From Clostridium cuniculi (GTDB lineage: Bacteria; Bacillota; Clostridia; Clostridiales; Clostridiaceae), in NCBI RefSeq assembly GCF_004353185.1, contig NZ_SMUS01000011.1:1-64000 (forward strand): 64,000 nucleotides of DNA. Direction: 5' to 3'. This document shows positions 1 through 7,167 of the stretch, in pieces. Under the pieces are notes generated by a model. It was not told the DNA's origin and made no database searches. It was given only the letters and a program-made list of their open reading frames with translations. The first letter of the stretch is position 1. Each line of letters begins with the position of its first letter. A program made the translations under genes and the position numbers.

Positions 1-49
1 ATATAAAAGAACAGAAAAACACATTATTAGTATTTCTAGATAATAAAAA

Positions 50-83
50 AATATTACTGGAAATCAAAATTTCCAGTAATATT
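50..83 (-). terminator. Intrinsic terminator of the late operon
   Basis: A perfect 15-bp stem (50-64 with 69-83) closes a CAAA loop. Read on the minus strand it is followed by a run of seven T. It lies downstream of the last late gene (XhlA-like, 225-506). The flanking A and T runs would let it work in both directions. Confidence 0.85.
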
Positions 84-131
84 TGATTTATAAGAAACTA
101 TATTACACAAAATTATCTACAGTCTCATTAA

Positions 132-161
132 TTGAAATCTACTTACCCCTTATGGTATAAT
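132..161 (+). promoter_or_regulatory. Sigma-A promoter of a small plus-strand RNA
   Basis: -35 TTGAAA (132-137), 18-nt spacer, -10 TATAAT (156-161) with an extended -10 TG. It faces the 3' end of the minus-strand late operon, and no protein gene follows it. Confidence 0.7.
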
Positions 162-167
162 TATAGT

Positions 168-234
168 AACACATATGTTGTCTCGTATGTGTTGATTGCT
201 TCGCGCCTATCCTGATGGATGGGCTTATTTTATT
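168..234 (+). ncRNA. Candidate small RNA 1 (two hairpins)
   Basis: The approximate transcript runs from the promoter at 132-161 to an intrinsic terminator. It contains a 7-bp hairpin (169-175 with 186-192) and then the terminator stem. It is convergent with, and slightly antisense to, the end of the XhlA-like gene at 225-506. Length is about 65 nt. Two further plus-strand RNAs of similar design occur near 5330 and 28756. Function is unknown; a regulatory or decoy RNA is an inference. Confidence 0.5.
205..234 (+). terminator. Terminator of small RNA 1
   Basis: 8-bp stem 205-212/217-224 (one G.T wobble) with loop TGAT, then a T-rich tail TTATTTTATT on the plus strand. No T run follows on the minus strand, so it acts on plus-strand transcripts. 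Confidence 0.75.
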
Positions 235-506
235 CCTAAATATACTAAAATAGCACTAACTATAACACCTATGACACCCCAGAATTCTTTTCTGTCTATT
301 AGCTTTATCTTGTTAGATGTTTGTCCATTTTCTATTATTGCATTTAATAATTTTTCATTGCTGCTATTAATCTCTAGCCTCGTTTCAGCTAAATTCTTCT
401 CTATATTAGTTAATTGAATTCTTTGTTGTATATCACTTTCTTCTAATCTTCTCAATCTTTGTTCGTGATCGCTTAATTGATTTTCTATGTATTTATTATC
501 TTCCAA
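225..506 (-). CDS. xhlA: XhlA-like holin-associated membrane protein
   Basis: 93 residues. The N-terminal two thirds is a charged coiled coil (heptad-like runs of Leu, Ile and Glu), and residues about 72-92 form one hydrophobic membrane segment ending in a short tail (YLGIK). This layout matches the haemolysin XhlA family of PBSX-type phages, which helps holin and endolysin lyse the cell. The start is TTG, with AGGCAGGT about 10 nt upstream. It is the last late gene before the terminator at 50-83. It is separated from holin and amidase (5482-6981) by an island at 638-5197, which suggests that the island entered the lysis cluster. Family call from length and layout. Confidence 0.7.
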   Translation of the reverse strand: MEDNKYIENQLSDHEQRLRRLEESDIQQRIQLTNIEKNLAETRLEINSSNEKLLNAIIENGQTSNKIKLIDRKEFWGVIGVIVSAILVYLGIK

Positions 507-637
507 TTTTAATTACCTGCCTTTCTTTTAATTTGTATCTATAACTTAATATCGTTAGCTGCTAATAAAATTAACGGAAATACATAGACATCACCTCCTT
601 TTGTTGCTCCTTAGATTTGTTGGATTGTTATTTGTAA

Positions 638-1642
638 TTAATCAAATAGGTTATCCATTCCCTCATCAGGTCTAAGATCATAGAATTTTTGTGTCGTAGA
701 AATATCGTTATGTTGACAAACATATTTACTTACTAATTTAATATCCTTACCTTTAGATAAGAGATGAGTTGCTGCACTAGCTTTAAATAAGTGTGGATTA
801 ATTCTTCTGCCTAATATATCTGACAGTATATCTGAACAAACACCATTAACCCATTCTTTTGAAGCCATTTTAATTTTCCCATCATATTTAGTAGTAAATA
901 TATATTCATGTTCATACCCTCTATGTTCTAACCATAAGTTTATGTAATCAATACATTCTTGATTTAACATGTATTGACAAATCTTACCATCTTTACTACG
1001 CCCTTTTTCACGAACTTTATTGCTTAGAACATAAGATTTACCTTCTGGAATGCCATCTTTTATGCAGTCAACTTTAAATTGAACTATCCCTCCACGTCTA
1101 GCACCACAATTAAACGCACATACTACCCAAGCTAGAGCCATGTAGTTCTCATCTGCAAGTAATACTTCTTTTAATTTTTCATATTCCTTCTCCGAAATAG
1201 GGATTTTTTCATAAACATAATTTAATGGGATATCTTTAAAAGCAGTAGTAAAATTTCTAAATAATTCATATTCATCACTATCATCTACAACATTATCCAA
1301 AATATAATTACACAATGAGCTACACGCACTTTTCTTAAATTTTAATCCGCTGCTACTCATACCCCTATTAGTAAGATAACTCATATATCTCGTAAAATCT
1401 CTTTTCTTAATTTTGTATAGTGGTTTATCATTACATGACGTATACACCCAATAGACAAATTGTTTTAATGCAGACCAATATTGCTTCCTAGTATCAGGAC
1501 TGAGTTGTGGCTTAGAATCGAAGAATTCTTGAATCATTTCTCTAGTTTCTTGATTGCATTGCTTGTACATTTCATCTGTTACTGTAGGAAGTTTTAAAGA
1601 TCTCTCCCTAACCATATTCATTTCTATATTTTTATTTGCCAT
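638..1642 (-). CDS. Tyrosine recombinase/integrase with a variant active site
   Basis: 334 residues. The N-terminal half is a SAM-like core-binding domain (about 40-140). The C-terminal half is a phage-integrase catalytic domain with box I Arg (ARRGG, R182), a Lys near 213, His284, His311 and the nucleophile Tyr321 (QKFYD). The usual H-x-x-R of box II reads H-L-F-K, so Lys287 stands where the second catalytic Arg is normally found. The ATG overlaps the stop of the upstream nuclease gene by one base (TAATG), so the two are translationally coupled. It could resolve dimers, integrate the island or recombine the phage-plasmid. Activity is uncertain because of the Arg-to-Lys change. Confidence 0.85.
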   Translation of the reverse strand: MANKNIEMNMVRERSLKLPTVTDEMYKQCNQETREMIQEFFDSKPQLSPDTRKQYWSALKQFVYWVYTSCNDKPLYKIKKRDFTRYMSYLTNRGMSSSGLKFKKSACSSLCNYILDNVVDDSDEYELFRNFTTAFKDIPLNYVYEKIPISEKEYEKLKEVLLADENYMALAWVVCAFNCGARRGGIVQFKVDCIKDGIPEGKSYVLSNKVREKGRSKDGKICQYMLNQECIDYINLWLEHRGYEHEYIFTTKYDGKIKMASKEWVNGVCSDILSDILGRRINPHLFKASAATHLLSKGKDIKLVSKYVCQHNDISTTQKFYDLRPDEGMDNLFD

Positions 1643-3195
1643 TAAACATCCTCCTCATTGTATTTTATTTTTTCTTTAATTAATTTATCTAATCTAGTTA
1701 AGTCTTCTGGATATATAGCTATAAAATTATCCAACTTATTATCTCTAGCAATTAAATTTATTTTAAAATCATGTCTTTTGTTATATTCGCCATATCCCAT
1801 CATACCAAAGTATTCCACATAATACTTTTTATCACAATATACAAAAGTCCAATCTAGACGTTTGTATCCAGCTTCTTCCTGAAGATCTTCATTATCTAAA
1901 ATATCTTTATAATAAGTTTCTTTATCTAGATTATTAATATCTAGTGCCAATAAATAATTATGTATTATCGCCTCACCAGTAGAAGCACAGTATGTTCCAT
2001 CTTTTGCATATGTTTTGTTATATGTTACATCATTAGGTTTATAACCTAACATTGATATAAATTCATTCCAAGTACAATTGAATCTTCTAATTACAGTTGT
2101 TGGAGAAGGGAGAGTATAGACATCTTTCACATAGGCATATGACAGAGTTACGCATGTATCATGTATAAATTCTTTGTATATGTTAATTATATCTTCATTG
2201 GACATATGTAATGATATTGATTTTTTATTCGGGATATATCCAAGCTGAATGAAAACATTGTTTATTCCTCCAAAATACTTATGATAACTGGCACAGTTAT
2301 TAGTATAGTTACATATATCGATTTCTCTTGACAATGGTAATCTTCCTAATTCATCTATTAACTTTTGCATATCATCTAACATTTCTTCTTTTGATTTTGA
2401 CTTTGAAATCATATCTTCTTGGATTATTTCAAGACCTAATTCTTCCTTCATTTTATTCATAGTCCCCCAATACTTATTTATCGTGGATATACTAACTCTA
2501 TCTTTCGATGTACCTCTAAAATCATCATACATCAAAGGTCTATCATGTTTTTTAGCCATTTCAAGAATTATTTTAGTTGCAGTCTCTTTGGACATTTTAC
2601 TATTTACTCTAATATTTAATTCTTTTTCAAGTAAGTCATTGAAATTTTTAACATCTTTATTAGTGCAGTTATTTATATACCAAGTAGCTGTAGGGAGACC
2701 ATATTTTTGAAAATCAATATATTTAAATTCTCTTTTTTCTTTTACAACATCTTTTAGTTTAGTTATCCAATAATCATATCCTTCATTTCTTGTTATTCTT
2801 GAGTATCCTAATTCTGTTGCAACATCATCAAGATTTTTATTATAATGTTTTAAAATTCTACATATTTTAGTATAGCTATAGAGATTGTTTTCTTTGATAA
2901 ATTCTTTATGGGAAGGGAATCTTTTATTAATATCAGTAAAATTCTTTATCATCTTCACTATATTCTCATATGACTCAACTTCCTTTTTAGAAATTTCTTT
3001 TTCTTTATATCCTAAGTTAACGTAGTGTTTAAAATATGTTTCACCAAATAATCGCTTGTAGCAATTATTAATCCCCTTTTGTGAAGGAAAGTTCTCATCG
3101 TTGCATAAGTCTTTTAATGGCACTATATATCCTGTTTCTTTTATTAATTTTTCTATTCTATCTTTCAACATTAAATCTTCTTCTCTTTTATTCAT
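1642..3195 (-). CDS. Homing-type nuclease with repeat DNA-binding modules
   Basis: 517 residues. Most of the chain (about 1-390) is built of degenerate units of about 50-60 residues, each with a pattern like LGRLP...I......Y..YFG....F..LGY. This is the pattern of homing-endonuclease-associated repeats, which bind DNA. The C-terminal part (about 405-515) has a PD-(D/E)XK-like layout: an STGE helix, then D in LDWTF, then E in the strand YYVEYFG and a later basic KINL helix. It is coupled to the tyrosine recombinase by a 1-nt overlap. A selfish or island-mobility nuclease is likely; the partnership with the recombinase is inferred from the coupling. Confidence 0.65.
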   Translation of the reverse strand: MNKREEDLMLKDRIEKLIKETGYIVPLKDLCNDENFPSQKGINNCYKRLFGETYFKHYVNLGYKEKEISKKEVESYENIVKMIKNFTDINKRFPSHKEFIKENNLYSYTKICRILKHYNKNLDDVATELGYSRITRNEGYDYWITKLKDVVKEKREFKYIDFQKYGLPTATWYINNCTNKDVKNFNDLLEKELNIRVNSKMSKETATKIILEMAKKHDRPLMYDDFRGTSKDRVSISTINKYWGTMNKMKEELGLEIIQEDMISKSKSKEEMLDDMQKLIDELGRLPLSREIDICNYTNNCASYHKYFGGINNVFIQLGYIPNKKSISLHMSNEDIINIYKEFIHDTCVTLSYAYVKDVYTLPSPTTVIRRFNCTWNEFISMLGYKPNDVTYNKTYAKDGTYCASTGEAIIHNYLLALDINNLDKETYYKDILDNEDLQEEAGYKRLDWTFVYCDKKYYVEYFGMMGYGEYNKRHDFKINLIARDNKLDNFIAIYPEDLTRLDKLIKEKIKYNEEDV

Positions 3196-3224
3196 AACTT
3201 AATACTCTCCTTTATTTTGTTAAT

Positions 3225-3878
3225 TTATATATTTAAATATTCATTTACTTTATCATCATCACACTCAACTAAATTGAATAATCTTAAAGTATCAATGTCT
3301 AAATCTTTTCCAGTAGCATAATATTCAGGATTAAACACAATTGCTTTTTTATATCCAACCTTGACCAATTTAATTAAATTAACATCTTCTAATTTATGTA
3401 TATACTTTCTCAAGTTTCTATCTGATAGGCCAATGTATTTTCCTAATGCTTCAAAAGTAGGAATATCTCCATTAATCATTACAGTATTAGTAGGGTAAGT
3501 TAATAATTCACCTAAAGAATAATAGACTCCCTTTTCTGATATATTTAATTTTAAAGCCACAATATCACCCAACCTTTCTCTATAAATCATATTGAAGTCT
3601 CCACCATCATACCTGTCTTTTACTTTATTAGACTTCTTTTTCTTACTTCTGGAATTAATTAAACTTTGATCTAATTCTATTCCATTTTCAAAAGCTTCAC
3701 TTCTTACACTAGCTAAGTATAATTTGTTGTAATCTTCCAACTTTAACTTTATAAATTTAGTTACTTCAGCTTTAGTAAATATTTCTCCTGTTTCGACATT
3801 AGCATAACTACCGCCAGTTATTTCAATAAATAATTCGTTTAGTTTTTGTATATATTCTTTTATCCCTATATTCTGCAT
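3225..3878 (-). CDS. Winged-helix protein, RepL-like
   Basis: 217 residues from the ATG preceded by GGAGG (a GTG inside the ribosome binding site is an unlikely start). Residues about 140-205 form a winged helix (FEALGKYIGLSDRNLRKYIHKLEDVN, then a wing and FNPEYYATG). This resembles the C-terminal domain of RepL-type plasmid initiators and some phage regulators. The N-terminal half is charged, with a KKKK stretch near 100. It is first in a run with the nuclease and recombinase. The repeat-rich intergenic region 3900-4019 just upstream would be its binding site. Replication initiator or transcription regulator cannot be separated by eye. Confidence 0.5.
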   Translation of the reverse strand: MQNIGIKEYIQKLNELFIEITGGSYANVETGEIFTKAEVTKFIKLKLEDYNKLYLASVRSEAFENGIELDQSLINSRSKKKKSNKVKDRYDGGDFNMIYRERLGDIVALKLNISEKGVYYSLGELLTYPTNTVMINGDIPTFEALGKYIGLSDRNLRKYIHKLEDVNLIKLVKVGYKKAIVFNPEYYATGKDLDIDTLRLFNLVECDDDKVNEYLNI

Positions 3879-3899
3879 AATTAAATGCACCTCCTAATA

Positions 3900-4019
3900 A
3901 TCTATTTTTTTTATATATTTGACGGATGCTAGTATCCGAGTAGCATGATGTAAACATCCGTTGAGTAGGCGTTAAATGACCGTTAAATATTTTTAAAACC
4001 TAGTAAAATAGCCACTTTA
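3900..4019. promoter_or_regulatory. Repeat-rich intergenic region (operator or secondary origin)
   Basis: About 120 nt upstream of the winged-helix gene. It contains a hairpin CGGAT-GCTAGT-ATCCG, a second ATCCG followed by GAGTAG, and a near repeat CGTTAAATGA / CCGTTAAATAT. Bases 4000-4019 carry a 20-bp element that recurs inverted at 59864-59883. Its AAACCTAGTAAAA edge (3996-4008) recurs inverted at 61368-61380 beside the Rep_3 iterons. Shared sites near both putative replication genes suggest a common binding protein; this is an inference. Confidence 0.5.
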
Positions 4020-4301
4020 AAACGTATTCTCTTCTTCATTCTTCAGAATTCTTTCAACTCTATCAGACAGCTTATTAACCATACTAATAATTGTTTTAGA
4101 TTTAAGTATTTGAATTTTATTTTCTTCATAATAATCTCGCATCTTTAATAAATAATCCTTTTCACCTTCAATACGAACAAATATTTTAAATTCATTAAAC
4201 CTTTTTACATACTTAATTTGTATCCCTTTAAAAGAACCTCCGTTAGCAATTAAATAACTAGCTAATCCTAAATCCTTAAAATCATAAATAACTTTTTCCA
4301 T
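4017..4301 (-). CDS. Hypothetical small protein
   Basis: 94 residues, ATG with GGAGG upstream. It is a soluble, charged protein with no recognised domain: beta-rich in the first half (IKYVKRFNEFKIFVRIEG) and helical with a C-terminal KLSDRVERILKNEEEN tail. It lies between a DUF1064 nuclease and the winged-helix protein on the same strand, so it is probably part of the same island operon. No function proposed. Confidence 0.65.
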   Translation of the reverse strand: MEKVIYDFKDLGLASYLIANGGSFKGIQIKYVKRFNEFKIFVRIEGEKDYLLKMRDYYEENKIQILKSKTIISMVNKLSDRVERILKNEEENTF

Positions 4302-4379
4302 AACTTAATACCTCCATTATTTTGTTTTCTGCGATAGCAGATGTGAGTCTCTTTAGAGATGAATATATATTTTGTTAAT

Positions 4380-4814
4380 TTATTTCTTTTTAACAACTCT
4401 AGACTTGTCTATAACTTCTTCCCATTTTTGATAATGAATGATTCCACGTCTCTTATCTCTTCCAGATCCTTTTAAGCATCTATATGTATATTGCGGGAAT
4501 TTGAATCTGAGCATCTTCCACTTTAATTTAAAATCTGCCGTAGGAGGCATACCTTTAGTATCGACCACAATTTGTTCTCCATTAGCAGCAGTAATAAAGA
4601 AGTCAGCTATGTATTTAATAGGTTGTATCTTTTTGCCTTGTTGGACAAAGGCTTCTTGTAAAACAAAAACCTTTTGAGTTTCCACTCTAATCCAAGTACC
4701 ATTTTCTAAATTAGGTAGACATTGTCCCTCATAGAAGTCTAATTCCATTTCAGAATCCCAAATTTGATTATATTTTTCTATTTTTTTATTGTGATATTTA
4801 TTATATCTAGCCAA
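4380..4814 (-). CDS. DUF1064 family nuclease-like protein
   Basis: 144 residues from a TTG 9 nt after AGGAGG. It begins ARYNKYHNKK, the typical start of DUF1064 proteins. It continues with an acidic helix (WDSEMELDFYEG), the strand YIADFFI, then VVDTKG, which supplies the D...(D/E)xK residues of a PD-(D/E)XK fold, and ends FKLKWKMLRFKFPQY. DUF1064 genes sit in many phage DNA-metabolism clusters and are thought to be nucleases. The N-terminus has NKYHNKKIEKYNQI where relatives have NKYHNKKTEY. Activity is not proven for the family as far as I know. Confidence 0.75.
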   Translation of the reverse strand: MARYNKYHNKKIEKYNQIWDSEMELDFYEGQCLPNLENGTWIRVETQKVFVLQEAFVQQGKKIQPIKYIADFFITAANGEQIVVDTKGMPPTADFKLKWKMLRFKFPQYTYRCLKGSGRDKRRGIIHYQKWEEVIDKSRVVKKK

Positions 4815-4911
4815 TCTCAATCTCCTCCTTTTATTTCATACTTTTTATCATCTAACCATAAGCAACCATATAGTATAAATGCATATTATGTGAATATTCT
4901 TTCTAGCCATA

Positions 4912-4940
4912 TTGAAACCATAACAAAATCCATGTATAAT
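4912..4940 (+). promoter_or_regulatory. Sigma-A promoter for the 74-aa plus-strand gene
   Basis: -35 TTGAAA (4912-4917), 17-nt spacer, -10 TATAAT (4935-4940), followed 20-30 nt later by the ribosome binding site GGAGG and the ATG at 4973. It is divergent from the DUF1064 gene. Confidence 0.75.
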
Positions 4941-4972
4941 TTAACTTATAAAAGCATATAATGGAGGATATT

Positions 4973-5197
4973 ATGTTTACAATTAACGGAAAATCTATAA
5001 AAAGCAAATATAACTATAAAATTCATCCAAGAACTAAAGTAACTACAACAATAAGAACTGAATATTACAATGAATATAAGAATTTAATGGATCATATTGG
5101 ACAAGAATATTGCAAGGGGTTTGATATTATGATTGAATTACTTAGCGAAGATGAGGAGCTTCTACAAGAATTCATAGATAGAGTTAAGAAATATTAA
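4973..5197 (+). CDS. Small regulator-like protein (possible ribbon-helix-helix)
   Basis: 74 residues. The ATG at 4973 is chosen because GGAGG lies 8 nt before it; an upstream in-frame ATG would sit inside that site. After a basic N-terminus it has a beta strand TKVTTTIRTEYYNEYKNLMDHIGQEYCKG, which resembles the strand-helix start of ribbon-helix-helix repressors, then an acidic helix. It is the only plus-strand gene in this part and has its own promoter, as expected for a small repressor. DNA binding is an inference. Confidence 0.55.
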   Translation: MFTINGKSIKSKYNYKIHPRTKVTTTIRTEYYNEYKNLMDHIGQEYCKGFDIMIELLSEDEELLQEFIDRVKKY

Positions 5198-5294
5198 ACT
5201 TCAATTCTGACAAATTTTAAATTTCAACTTTTTATTTAACCTAATAAAGAGAAGTCTAAAGTAATTCTAAAATTTAAATAAAAATTTAAGGTGA

Positions 5295-5323
5295 TAGACA
5301 AATAAACAGAGTAGTGGTATAAT
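5295..5323 (+). promoter_or_regulatory. Sigma-A promoter of a second small RNA
   Basis: -35 TAGACA (5295-5300, one mismatch to TTGACA), exactly 17-nt spacer, perfect -10 TATAAT with TG extension (5318-5323). No protein gene follows on the plus strand. Confidence 0.7.
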
Positions 5324-5329
5324 TGAAAT

Positions 5330-5475
5330 CTTACATAATAAAAGGCGAGGATTAATTTCTTCACCTTATTTTGTATAAGAACTTTAAAATTCGCCAATAC
5401 TATTTAATAACTTAAATCATTCTAGTAGGAGAGTAGGGCAAATATTAAGACATACTGCAGCTTTTACTCTCCTTA
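5330..5475 (+). ncRNA. Candidate small RNA 2
   Basis: This is the gene-less stretch between the plus promoter at 5295-5323 and the holin gene. It contains a GGCGA ... TCGCC pairing (about 5344 with 5391) and a 9-bp stem AGGAGAGTA / TACTCTCCT (5427-5435 with 5465-5473). The T tail after the last stem is poor, so the 3' end is uncertain. It faces the 3' end of the holin gene, as small RNA 1 faces XhlA. No function proposed. Confidence 0.4.
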
Positions 5476-5481
5476 ATTAAA

Positions 5482-5925
5482 TTACTTACTTTCTATCTGA
5501 CCTTTAATCTTAGCCAATTCTTCCTCAATCTTCATTTCTAAATATTGATTAATATCCTTAATCCCTCCATTTAAAACATTTAATGTATCATCAGTTAATT
5601 GATTTAAAACATTATCTTTAACAGCAGTAGATAATTGCTTTAACTCATCTTTTTCTATTTTTCCATCTTCAATTGCAGCAATAAGTTCTTTTTTTAGTGT
5701 ATTTTCCATTGCTACAATATTTGTATTGATTAATGTGGTTGTTTTCTCTAAAGCATTTGAAAATATAACTTGTGAATTCTCATCTTCAATCTTAGCTATT
5801 TCTAACTTAGCTTTTTGAGTTGCTTTTTGAACGAACACACCTACATAAGCAGTAACAACAGTTAAAGCTCCTCCTATTAATATTGATAATAGTTGTATCA
5901 ATGATTCTTGTAATTGATTTTCCAT
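5482..5925 (-). CDS. Phage holin, LL-H type
   Basis: 147 residues. Residues about 8-32 form one hydrophobic membrane segment (LIQLLSILIGGALTVVTAYVGVFV), followed by a long amphipathic coiled coil to the C-terminus. One N-terminal membrane span plus a long cytoplasmic coil is the layout of the LL-H holin family (superfamily VI). Holins form membrane lesions that release the endolysin. It lies 28 nt downstream of the amidase on the same strand, ATG with AAGGAGG. Confidence 0.75.
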   Translation of the reverse strand: MENQLQESLIQLLSILIGGALTVVTAYVGVFVQKATQKAKLEIAKIEDENSQVIFSNALEKTTTLINTNIVAMENTLKKELIAAIEDGKIEKDELKQLSTAVKDNVLNQLTDDTLNVLNGGIKDINQYLEMKIEEELAKIKGQIESK

Positions 5926-5952
5926 ACTTATTTCCTCCTTAATATTTTAATT

Positions 5953-6981
5953 TTATAATCCTAATAATTTTCTCCAGGTATTCTTGCCCACTATTCCATC
6001 TGCTGATAGTCCATGAGTATTTTGGAAACCTATAACTGCCGCCCTAGTATTTCCTCCAAATATTCCATCTGCTGTAACTCCTAATCTCTCTTGAAGTAAC
6101 TTAGTTATATTGCCACTTGCGCCTTTCTTTAAAGTCGGACAACCAGCCAATGTTTTAGATCCTGCAATTCCATCTACTGATTGATTTGAAAAACCTTGTG
6201 CGTTACATTCTTGTTGTAATCTTCTAATCCAATCATCTCCTGAATTAGAATTTTTCTTAGCAATTAATTCATCTAATTTAGCAAAAGTTTTTACTCCTGC
6301 CAATCCATCAGCAACTAATCCGTTATCCTTTTGGAATTGAATTAAGCTATCATAAGTTCCTTGTCCAAATTTTCCATCTGCACCATAACCCCCACAATTA
6401 TAACCGCATTTAATTAATTTTTCTTGTAGTTCCTTACATCTATCTCCTACATATTCTTTTGCCTTTTGTATATCTGATTTAGTTTCTGTAACAGGAGAAG
6501 TAGCTACAACTACATTTTCCACTTTTGTTTCACTTTGAACAAAACCTTTTCTAGCCTTTAATTCACCTAAAGGATAATTGGTTCCTGGACAGTTAGAGCT
6601 TCCAACCTCTCTATGTCCATAAATAGGTAGTTGCCCATATTTATTATCTAAATATTGAATTAACCATTTAATAGCATTTAATTGTGCTACTGGCATAGTT
6701 TCTGTCATATAACTTCCTTCTGCACATATTCCTAATGTATTAGTATTTGCACCACTTACATGCGCACCAATTGCATTCTCTGGCCTTCCTCTATAAATTG
6801 TTCCATCTTTTCTTACAAAGAAATGATATCCTATTCCAGTCCATCCATTACCTAAGTGCCAAGAATGAATTTGTTGTACAGTACAAATCGAAGCTTCTGC
6901 ATGGTGTAAAATTATCCTCTTTGGTTTGTTAGTGTAGCTTAAACTTCCATTCCACTTAAAATTTGTTTCAATAATTTGCAT
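5953..6981 (-). CDS. Endolysin: N-acetylmuramoyl-L-alanine amidase
   Basis: 342 residues from the ATG (MQIIETNF) that follows GGAG by 9 nt. Residues about 1-150 are an Amidase_2/PGRP domain with zinc ligands in ILHHAE, GYHF and the SNCPGTNY motif, and the substrate groove motif YGHREVG. It cuts the amide bond between MurNAc and L-Ala. Two peptidoglycan-binding type 1 repeats follow (about 180-235 and 285-342, each ADGxFGxxT...FQ...GLxADGxxGxxT), plus a partial one between (VDGIAGSKT). There is no signal peptide, so export depends on the neighbouring holin. Confidence 0.93.
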   Translation of the reverse strand: MQIIETNFKWNGSLSYTNKPKRIILHHAEASICTVQQIHSWHLGNGWTGIGYHFFVRKDGTIYRGRPENAIGAHVSGANTNTLGICAEGSYMTETMPVAQLNAIKWLIQYLDNKYGQLPIYGHREVGSSNCPGTNYPLGELKARKGFVQSETKVENVVVATSPVTETKSDIQKAKEYVGDRCKELQEKLIKCGYNCGGYGADGKFGQGTYDSLIQFQKDNGLVADGLAGVKTFAKLDELIAKKNSNSGDDWIRRLQQECNAQGFSNQSVDGIAGSKTLAGCPTLKKGASGNITKLLQERLGVTADGIFGGNTRAAVIGFQNTHGLSADGIVGKNTWRKLLGL

Positions 6982-7011
6982 TAAAACCAACTCCTTTATT
7001 AATTTAATTTA

Positions 7012-7045
7012 TAAAAAAGAGACTAGGGCAATTAACCTAATCTCT
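7012..7045 (-). terminator. Intrinsic terminator upstream of the lysis genes
   Basis: Stem AGAGATTAGG / CCCTAGTCTCT (7018-7045) followed on the minus strand by TTTTTT. It lies between the beta-helix tail fibre and the amidase, and would attenuate read-through into the lysis cassette. Confidence 0.7.
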
Positions 7046-7167
7046 AATTTGTACATATTTAATTTTTTATTTGTATATAATTAATTAAACAACCCTTTAA
7101 AAATCAAGTTTTATTTATATTCAATTTATTTTAATTTTTACGAATAATATTTATCTAAAAGTTTAAA

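Noticed and set aside
507..637. Perfect AGGAGGTGAT site (minus strand near 596) followed by a 4-codon ORF
   Set aside because: The ORF (MYFR) ends at once; no longer frame follows. It could be a leader peptide, but nothing else supports it.
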